From: Chloroflexota bacterium
GTDB taxonomy: Bacteria; Chloroflexota; Dehalococcoidia; Lucifugimonadales; UBA2985
Reading direction: 5' to 3'
NCBI GenBank assembly: GCA_027622595.1
Contig: JAQBZZ010000011.1
Span: 1-43,088 of the forward strand
DNA length: 43,088 bases
The notes beneath the pieces were generated by a model. That model did no database searches, was not told the DNA's origin, and saw only the letters and a program-made list of their open reading frames with translations. Each line of letters starts with the position of its first letter. The stretch's first letter is position 1. Below, in pieces: positions 37,715 to 43,088 of this stretch. The position numbers were made by a program, and so were the translations under genes.

Positions 37715-38731
37715 CTACTCTCTTCTTCGCGGAAGGGAGAGCATCAAGACATCCAGGGCCAGCCGCGGATTAACGTTGGCCTCCATGTACCCTATGGTAT
37801 CCCGAGTCATTTTTATGGCCTCTACCACCTGTCGAGAAGAAACCCAGCGCGCGTGGCGCTGCAAGGCTTCGATGGCCGGTGTGTTGGATACAAACTCTCC
37901 CTCACCCTTCTTCAGCACCAGCAGATCACGCCACCAACTGACAGCCATCTTCATCTGCCCAATGGCTTTCTCGCGGTTCCTGGCATAGAGTGTCGCCATT
38001 TCCTCTGCATAGGCGAACCTGTCCTCAAGGTTCTCATCCAGAAGAGATGCCATGCGCTCCAACTCCGCGGCGTAGTCCTCCAAAATCTTGGGGTCTCTGG
38101 CTGCCTCCAGTGCCCATCCGATTCTTCCCTTGGAGAGCCGGGCTAGGTCAATGGCCTCCTGGGGAGGGGTGCCGAGAGCTTGCTGCAACTCATTTGCGAT
38201 GGAACTGAGGGGAAGATGGTTGAGGCCAATCCACTGACAGCGGGAGAGGATGGTGGGCAATATGGACTCGGCGTCGCTGGTCAGCAATATGAACAACACG
38301 GACTCCGGAGGCTCCTCCAGGAGCTTCAACAAGGCGTTGGAAGCCTCCGAGCTGAGCGACGACGCGTCCTGGAATATGAACACACGATATTTCCCATCGT
38401 ACGGCTTCAGGGTAGCCGCGTGCTGCACCTCTCTCACCTGGTCGATGCCTATTTCCCTTCTAATGCCGGTCCCGGACGCATTTGCCACAAGGTCTATCAC
38501 CTGAACGTCCGGGTGCTGTCCCAGGGCTATCCGACGGCACTGGGTACATTCGCCACAGGGACGGTCAGATGGAGATTCTAGGCAGTTCACACCCTGGGCC
38601 AGGTTCATCGCCAGGGTTGTCTTGCCAACCTGGGGCGGCCCGACAAAGAGGTAGGCGTGGGACAGCATGTCCTTCTCCATGCTCTTAGACAACAAGGCGA
38701 CGGCCTCTTCATGTCCCACTACTTTCCACAT
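37715..38731 (-). CDS. holB: DNA polymerase III delta' subunit
   Basis: A 338-residue AAA+ clamp-loader subunit. Walker A is 'LFVGPPQVGKTTLAMNLAQG', the zinc module is 'CLESPSDRPCGECTQCRRI', the Walker B-like region is 'KYRVFIFQDASSLSSEASNALLKLLEEPP', and the 'TILSRCQWI' Ser-Arg-Cys sensor motif follows. The C-terminal collar domain has 'WWRDLLVLKKGEGEFV'. It helps load the sliding clamp at the replication fork. No Shine-Dalgarno precedes the ATG. An 11-bp phased A/T repeat overlaps the start instead. The ricT fragment follows 35 bases later. Confidence 0.92.
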   Translation of the reverse strand: MWKVVGHEEAVALLSKSMEKDMLSHAYLFVGPPQVGKTTLAMNLAQGVNCLESPSDRPCGECTQCRRIALGQHPDVQVIDLVANASGTGIRREIGIDQVREVQHAATLKPYDGKYRVFIFQDASSLSSEASNALLKLLEEPPESVLFILLTSDAESILPTILSRCQWIGLNHLPLSSIANELQQALGTPPQEAIDLARLSKGRIGWALEAARDPKILEDYAAELERMASLLDENLEDRFAYAEEMATLYARNREKAIGQMKMAVSWWRDLLVLKKGEGEFVSNTPAIEALQRHARWVSSRQVVEAIKMTRDTIGYMEANVNPRLALDVLMLSLPRRRE

Positions 38732-38782
38732 TCTTTTGTAATTACTTTGTAAATGTTTTGCAATTTATTTGCAAATATTTTG
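38728..38782. repeat. Five 11-bp A/T-rich tandem repeats at the holB start
   Basis: On the plus strand the units are ACATTCTTTTG, TAATTACTTTG, TAAATGTTTTG, CAATTTATTTG and CAAATATTTTG, each 11 bases with consensus YAAWTNNTTTG. The period is close to one helical turn, so the T/A tracts fall on one face, the arrangement that bends DNA. The array spans the holB start codon and the gap to lysA. Confidence 0.6.
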
Positions 38783-38835
38783 TGAATGTCTCAAGAACGG
38801 CACAGGGTAGTCATTTTGTGCTCATTACCAAAATA

Positions 38836-40131
38836 TCAGACAAGGTCGTTTCGCATCAGGTCTTCGTAGGTCTCACGACGCCTTATGATGCGGGCCTGTC
38901 CATCCTTCACCATGACGATGGCCGACCTTGGCACGAGGTTGTAGTTGCTGGCCATTGACGGCGCATAGGCCCCCGCCGCGGGAACGGCCAGGATGTCTCC
39001 CGGTTCCAGCCTGGGAAGCAGGACATCCCGCAGCAGCACGTCCCCGGACTCGCAGAACTTGCCGGCTATGGATACCATCTCCCACTCCTCCTCCACCATC
39101 TTGTTGGCTATAACCGCCTCGTATTCGGCCTGGTAGAGGGCAGGTCTGATGTTGTCACCCATACCTCCATCGACCGACACGTACTTTCTGACCCCCGGGA
39201 TATCCTTGGTGGCCCCCACGCTGTAGAGGGCCACCCCGGCGCGGCCAACGATGGCCCGGCCCGGCTCGACTACCAGGTGAGGGCTGTCCGGCCCCTGCGA
39301 GCCCTGTAATGGGGACGCGATGGCGTCTGCGTACTCCTCCACCGAGGGTGGTTTCTGGTCACGAGTGTAGGCTATGGCGAACCCTCCGCCGGGGCTTATT
39401 TCTCGCAACGGCAGTCCTACCCGGGAGGCGAAGTCCAGCGTAACCTCCATCCCCTTGGTATATGGTTCCAGCTCAAATATGGGAGACCCAAGGTGGAAGT
39501 GGAGGCCCACCAGGTTTATATTTCTTACCTTCATCGCCTTTTCCACAGCCTCACGTGCCTGTCCCGTCTCGATGGGAAATCCAAACTTGCTGTCCAGCAC
39601 GCCGGTGGTTGTATGAACGTGGGTGTGTGGGTCGATTCCGGGAGAGACCCGCAGCAGAATGTCCTGGACCACCCCTCTTTGCGATGCTATTTCGCCGAGG
39701 ATTTCCATCTCGTGGAAGTTGTCCACAACCACGCGCCCAATGCTGTATTCAAGCGCCATCTCAAGCTCTTCCCGGCTCTTGTTGTTGCCGTGGAAGTAGA
39801 TTTTCCCTGAGGGAAAGTCCACTCTCTGGGCCACCGCCAACTCGCCGCCGGATACCACGTCAAGCCCCATGCCCTCTTCCTTGAGCAGCTGGGCCAGGGC
39901 AACATTGATGAACGCCTTGCAGGCGTATATGACGGTGCTATCGGGGTAACGCTCCCGAAACCCGCCGACGAACTCCCTGCACCTTTCCCGTAGCGTAACT
40001 TCGTCGAAAACGTAGAGGGGTGTGCCGAACTCCGCGGCAAGTTCCGTGACATCACAGCCGCCAACGACCAGATTGCCCTGGGCGCTGACCTCCGTGGTGT
40101 ACGGGAAAAGGGACGCGTTGGGGAAACTCAA
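38836..40131 (-). CDS. lysA: Diaminopimelate decarboxylase
   Basis: A 431-residue PLP enzyme that makes lysine from meso-diaminopimelate. The PLP Lys is Lys72 in 'VIYACKAFINVALAQLL'. Other fold-III landmarks are 'DVVSGGELAVAQ', 'KIYFHGNNKSREEL', 'HFHLGSPIFE', 'PGGGFAIAY', 'VEPGRAIVGRAGV', 'VDGGMGDNIRPALY' and the substrate/dimer motif 'CESGDVLLRD'. Length is normal. It is upstream of holB on the same strand, separated by the phased A/T repeat. The JAMM gene ends 62 bases before it. Confidence 0.96.
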   Translation of the reverse strand: MSFPNASLFPYTTEVSAQGNLVVGGCDVTELAAEFGTPLYVFDEVTLRERCREFVGGFRERYPDSTVIYACKAFINVALAQLLKEEGMGLDVVSGGELAVAQRVDFPSGKIYFHGNNKSREELEMALEYSIGRVVVDNFHEMEILGEIASQRGVVQDILLRVSPGIDPHTHVHTTTGVLDSKFGFPIETGQAREAVEKAMKVRNINLVGLHFHLGSPIFELEPYTKGMEVTLDFASRVGLPLREISPGGGFAIAYTRDQKPPSVEEYADAIASPLQGSQGPDSPHLVVEPGRAIVGRAGVALYSVGATKDIPGVRKYVSVDGGMGDNIRPALYQAEYEAVIANKMVEEEWEMVSIAGKFCESGDVLLRDVLLPRLEPGDILAVPAAGAYAPSMASNYNLVPRSAIVMVKDGQARIIRRRETYEDLMRNDLV

Positions 40132-40192
40132 GGGTTTTTCTCCTGGGAACGGAATTGCCGCACGGACTCGCGGGCCGTCCCTTCAAATATCA

Positions 40193-40600
40193 TTACGCGG
40201 GACTACCGATGGTTACGTCTTCCTCGGTGACTGTGCCATCCTCAATGTGAAAGGCCCTTATTGGAGGGTTTTCCCTGTCCAGCAGGGATACCAGTATGTA
40301 TCGGGACTCGGGCCAGGTGGCCAGACGCACATCGGTGGCGGATGGATATGCTTCCGAGTGGGTGTGAGAGTGGTATATGGCGACGATCTCCGACCCGCTA
40401 TCATCTATCTCGTTGTACACCTTGAGAAGCTCTTTTGGGTCCATGCGGTAGCGGTAGGGGCTTGCCTCTATGTTCACCATACGATAGAGTTTCAGCGTTT
40501 CCCCGTCCTTGCCTGCAAGGATGCCGCAACACTCGTTGGGGTCGTCCTCAAGGGCATGGGCCACCATCTCCTTGGCATACTTTGAATCTATGTTCAGCAT
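40193..40600 (-). CDS. JAMM/MPN-type metalloprotease (M67)
   Basis: A 135-residue MPN+ protein. The complete zinc site is visible: Glu23 in 'NECCGILAG', then His77-Ser-His79, seven residues, Ser87 and Asp90 in 'HSHTHSEAYPSATD'. Bacterial JAMM proteins cleave the C-terminal Gly-Gly extension from ubiquitin-like sulfur carriers or deconjugate such proteins. No carrier gene is adjacent here, so the partner is unknown. An in-frame ATG at 40612 could add four residues. Neither start has a strong ribosome site. It precedes lysA on the same strand. Confidence 0.88.
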   Translation of the reverse strand: MLNIDSKYAKEMVAHALEDDPNECCGILAGKDGETLKLYRMVNIEASPYRYRMDPKELLKVYNEIDDSGSEIVAIYHSHTHSEAYPSATDVRLATWPESRYILVSLLDRENPPIRAFHIEDGTVTEEDVTIGSPA

Positions 40601-40662
40601 CTCACATGCCATTGTAATAGTACGCGGCCATCTTGCCTATACCTTCGCCTATCCCGGCCACA

Positions 40663-40691
40663 TCGACTACCGCGTACCTGCCTGCTATAAT
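40663..40691 (+). promoter_or_regulatory. Promoter of tRNA-Gly
   Basis: TCGACT (40663-40668), a 17-base spacer and a perfect TATAAT (40686-40691). Initiation would be about 14 bases before the tRNA 5' end. Confidence 0.65.
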
Positions 40692-40712
40692 GTTCTCTGG
40701 TAGCGCTGGCTA

Positions 40713-40787
40713 GCGGGAGTAGCTCAGCGGAAGAGCCCCGCCCTTCCAAGGCGGCTGTCGTGGGTTCGAATCCCATCTCCCGCTCCA
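40713..40787 (+). tRNA. tRNA-Gly (TCC)
   Basis: A 75-base cloverleaf with an encoded CCA. The acceptor GCGGGAG pairs with CTCCCGC, the anticodon stem CCGCC pairs with GGCGG around loop CTTCCAA, and the T arm is GTGGG with loop TTCGAAT. Anticodon TCC. Confidence 0.95.
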
Positions 40788-40881
40788 TCCTTCCGCGGCG
40801 GAAGGACTCCACCGTTTTCTCAGCAATACCCGCCATTTCTCAAAAGACCTCACGCCATCGTCTCTGGACAATCCTGAAGCT

Positions 40882-41565
40882 GTGACCTCCGTACATTCCC
40901 CAAACAAGAAACAGATAACCCCAAGGGAGGCGTTCCGTCTCCTGGAGAGGGAGCAGGGTGTGGCCGAGTGGGAAACCAGGTACGACGGCATCTCCGAGCT
41001 TCTGTTCACCATACTCTCCCAGCACACCTCCGACCTGAACGCGCTGCGGGCCTTCGAGAGCCTTCGAGATGCCTTCGATGGTGCATGGGAACGGGTGGCC
41101 GAGGCAGACCACGAGGATATTGCAAGGGCCATATGGATCGGCGGTCTATCCAGGGTCAAGGCACCCAGAATCAAGGCGGTGCTCAAGGACATCCAGAGCA
41201 AGCGCGGCAATCTTGAGCTCTCCTTCTTGAAGGAGTTGCCCTTGTCTGAAGCAAAATCGTGGCTTCGAGAGCTGCCTGGCGTAGGGCCAAAGACTGCGGC
41301 CATAGTCCTGTGTTTTGCCCTGGGAATGCCGGCCATGCCCGTGGATACCCACATCTACCGTGTGAGCAAACGCCTGGGATTCATCGGCTCAAAGACCACA
41401 GCTGACCGGGCCCACGACATCCTGGAAGCGACGATTGACCCCGAACAGGTCTTTGCCTTCCACGTTTACCTAATCACTCACGGACGACAGGTGTGCAAGG
41501 CGCGGCGGCCCCTCTGCGAGAAGTGTATTCTCAAGGAAAAGTGCCCCTCTGCCTTCCAGGTTTAG
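40882..41565 (+). CDS. nth: Endonuclease III (DNA glycosylase/AP lyase)
   Basis: A 227-residue base-excision-repair enzyme that removes oxidised pyrimidines and nicks the abasic site. The helix-hairpin-helix 'LRELPGVGPKTAAIVLCFAL' contains the catalytic Lys, and the catalytic Asp is in 'MPVDTHIYRVSKRLGF'. The C-terminal [4Fe-4S] site is complete, with spacing Cys-x6-Cys-x2-Cys-x5-Cys in 'CKARRPLCEKCILKEKC'. The start is GTG at 40882, shortly after tRNA-Gly. A palindromic repeat follows the stop codon. Confidence 0.95.
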   Translation: MTSVHSPNKKQITPREAFRLLEREQGVAEWETRYDGISELLFTILSQHTSDLNALRAFESLRDAFDGAWERVAEADHEDIARAIWIGGLSRVKAPRIKAVLKDIQSKRGNLELSFLKELPLSEAKSWLRELPGVGPKTAAIVLCFALGMPAMPVDTHIYRVSKRLGFIGSKTTADRAHDILEATIDPEQVFAFHVYLITHGRQVCKARRPLCEKCILKEKCPSAFQV

Positions 41566-41567
41566 GA

Positions 41568-41594
41568 GGCGGCAGGGCACGCCCTGCACCCATA
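41568..41594 (+). repeat. Post-stop palindromic repeat, copy 3
   Basis: GGCAGGGCACGCCCTGCACC followed by CATA begins a few bases after the nth stop. It is nearly identical to copy 2 (37249-37277) and has the same orientation relative to its gene. Confidence 0.65.
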
Positions 41595-41713
41595 CTGAAT
41601 ATAGCGCTGCATAATGTCATTCCTATGTGGGATTGGGCTGAGCCCAGAAAATATTGCCCAGAAACCAGGCAGGCCTTATACTTATGCCCTGCATAAACTG
41701 AGAGGACAAGATA

Positions 41714-42748
41714 ATGAAAGCTGCGATAATCAATGTGACCGGGTATTTCGGAATAGAGCTGGCCCGCCTTCTGCACCGTCACACGGAGGTGGAACTCACC
41801 CAGGTCACAGGGCGGAGCGCGGTTGGTCAGAAGCTGGGCGAGGCCTTTCCCCATCTGGCAGACATTGACCTGGAGATCGAGGCTGAGGTGACCAACAGCG
41901 TCGACGTGGTGTTCTCCGCCCTTCCACAGATCGCCAGCGCCGAGGCACTGATCCCGTTTGTGGAAAAGGGTGTCAGGGCCATAGACGTCAGCGCCGATTT
42001 CCGCCTCAAGGATGCGTCGGAGTACGAGAAGTGGTACGGTGTGCCCCATGCCAAGCCACAGCTTCTTGAGGAGTCGGTCTACGGCCTCCCAGAGCTGAAC
42101 CGGGGTGAGATACGGTCGGCCGCGCTGGTAGCCAATCCTGGTTGCTACCCCACGGGGGCCATCCTGGCCCTTGCCCCTGCCATACACGAGGGGCTGATCC
42201 ATGAGGACATAATCATAGACGCCAAGACCGGTGTGTCCGGGGCCGGCCGCGGCCTCAGCCTCTCGGCCCATTTTTCAGAGGTGAACGAGAACGTCTCGGC
42301 TTACGCGGTGGACGGGCATCGCCACCTGCCAGAGATCACCCAGGAGTTGCGCCGCGTCGGCACCGGCTTTGAGCCAAGGATCACCTTCCTTCCTCACCTG
42401 ATACCGATGACCCGGGGCATCCTGAACTCCTGCTATGCCACACTGAAAGATGGAGCCATCGCCCCAGGCCCTTCTGGAATAGAGGAAATACGAGCCCTGT
42501 ACAAGAGTTTCTACAAGGATGAACCCTTTGCGCAGGTGGTGGACTCGTCACCAATGACCAAGCACACCCTGGGAAACAACAAGTGCATCATATTCCCCAA
42601 CGTGGACCTGCGCACCAACCGCCTGATAGTAATAAGCTGCCTGGACAACCTGGTGAAGGGAGCAGCGGGGCAGGCCATCCAGAACATGAACATCATGTTT
42701 GGTCTGCGGGAAACCGAGGGGCTGGAACAACTGGCGCTTTACCCTTAA
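41714..42748 (+). CDS. argC: N-acetyl-gamma-glutamyl-phosphate reductase
   Basis: A 344-residue NADPH-dependent dehydrogenase of arginine synthesis, reducing N-acetylglutamyl phosphate to the semialdehyde. Catalytic Cys144 is in 'LVANPGCYPTGAILAL', the general-base His is in 'YAVDGHRHLPEI', and 'AIDVSADFRLKD' and 'TGVSGAGRGLSL' are family signatures. The nucleotide loop reads 'INVTGYFGIELARLL', with Asn where Gly is usual. GAGGACAAGATA precedes the ATG. No other arg gene is in view. tRNA-Glu follows 52 bases later. Confidence 0.95.
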   Translation: MKAAIINVTGYFGIELARLLHRHTEVELTQVTGRSAVGQKLGEAFPHLADIDLEIEAEVTNSVDVVFSALPQIASAEALIPFVEKGVRAIDVSADFRLKDASEYEKWYGVPHAKPQLLEESVYGLPELNRGEIRSAALVANPGCYPTGAILALAPAIHEGLIHEDIIIDAKTGVSGAGRGLSLSAHFSEVNENVSAYAVDGHRHLPEITQELRRVGTGFEPRITFLPHLIPMTRGILNSCYATLKDGAIAPGPSGIEEIRALYKSFYKDEPFAQVVDSSPMTKHTLGNNKCIIFPNVDLRTNRLIVISCLDNLVKGAAGQAIQNMNIMFGLRETEGLEQLALYP

Positions 42749-42800
42749 TCGGTTGTATCCTGATGTAGAAGACAGCACCTTCACCCGACAGTCTGTGCAT

Positions 42801-42878
42801 GCCCTCATCGTCTAGCCGGCCTAGGACGCCACCCTTTCAAGGTGGAGATCAGGGGTTCGAATCCCCTTGAGGGCACCA
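42801..42878 (+). tRNA. tRNA-Glu (TTC)
   Basis: A 78-base cloverleaf with an encoded CCA. The acceptor GCCCTCA pairs with TGAGGGC, the anticodon stem CCACC pairs with GGTGG around loop CTTTCAA, and the T arm is AGGGG/CCCCT with TTCGAAT. Anticodon TTC. Confidence 0.94.
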
Positions 42879-43088
42879 ACATTTAGGCACAAGAAGAGGC
42901 CCTTGTCTCCAAGATAGGGGGCTGTTTCTTAGTTTTGCTACCCATTTGCTACCCTAGTGCCGGAGCAAGAGGTTGTAGGGTGTCAGCACTTATTGGACAC
43001 TTCGGGACCCGAGAGATTGGGGTGAAGGAGCTCCTCGTATAAGGGTGTCTCGTACCTCCTGATTGTACCGCCTCCGCCGCTCAAAAGT
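42879..43088. other. Non-coding or partial region at the right edge
   Basis: An imperfect hairpin (AAGAAGAGGCCC with GGGGGCTGTTTCTT) and T-rich sequence follow tRNA-Glu and could terminate it. GCTACCC occurs twice (42939 region). A minus-strand frame of about 34 codons is open to the edge but too short to identify. The position next to a tRNA 3' end would suit an integrated element beginning just outside the window, but no integrase or second tRNA-end copy is visible. Confidence 0.3.

Overview
This window looks like ordinary bacterial chromosome of moderately high G+C. The gene mix suggests an environmental member of the Chloroflexota, perhaps a Dehalococcoidia/SAR202-like lineage. That is an inference from three things: a stand-alone CaiB/BaiF CoA-transferase and a molybdenum hydroxylase large subunit, type III pantothenate kinase with a variant CoaBC, and dispersed ~100-bp inverted repeats of a kind I associate with that phylum. 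There is no rRNA, CRISPR array, complete insertion sequence or prophage. Three tRNA genes are present: Met-CAT, Gly-TCC and Glu-TTC.

Layout. Bases 1-5.4 kb hold two small unknown genes, a GlcG/HbpS-like protein, a tandem CoA-transferase, an atypical YfcE-like phosphoesterase and a CBS-pair protein. Bases 5.5-9.7 kb are a signalling module: a large soluble GAF-PAS-PAS kinase fused to a receiver and a winged helix, a stand-alone receiver, and a small zinc ribbon. The last two are bracketed by two related inverted-repeat elements. Bases 9.7-17.6 kb hold a ferritin/VIT1 fusion, a Na+/Ca2+-exchanger-type antiporter, M16 and M42 metallopeptidases and a membrane-anchored sulfite-oxidase-fold molybdoenzyme. 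Bases 17.6-19.4 kb contain the most interesting stretch: a compact minus-strand unit with a 15-nt match to the 16S rRNA tail, a DsbA/FrnE-like oxidoreductase whose catalytic CPWC motif reads TGA-P-W-C (probable selenocysteine, with a hairpin just downstream), and a P-loop kinase interrupted by one in-frame TGA.

Bases 20-24.2 kb form a compact minus-strand cofactor cluster, acpS-nnr-coaX-coaBC-tRNA-Met, with overlapping or closely packed genes. It covers CoA synthesis, use of CoA to activate acyl carrier protein, and NAD(P)H repair. Bases 24.3-31.9 kb hold a nucleotidyltransferase, an overlapping pair of unknown genes, folD-queA behind a clear promoter, a dienelactone-hydrolase-like gene with a DUF6295-like partner, the molybdenum hydroxylase and a cupin. 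Bases 32-42.9 kb are housekeeping: greA-lysS-serS-ACT protein (minus), cvpA-HNH (plus), lysA, holB and a ricT fragment (minus), a JAMM protease, nth and argC.

Three short copies of one palindromic repeat sit directly after the stop codons of the CBS, HNH and nth genes. The two gaps longer than 300 bases are 6339-6741, which holds one inverted-repeat element, and 17552-17927, which holds the small minus-strand unit.
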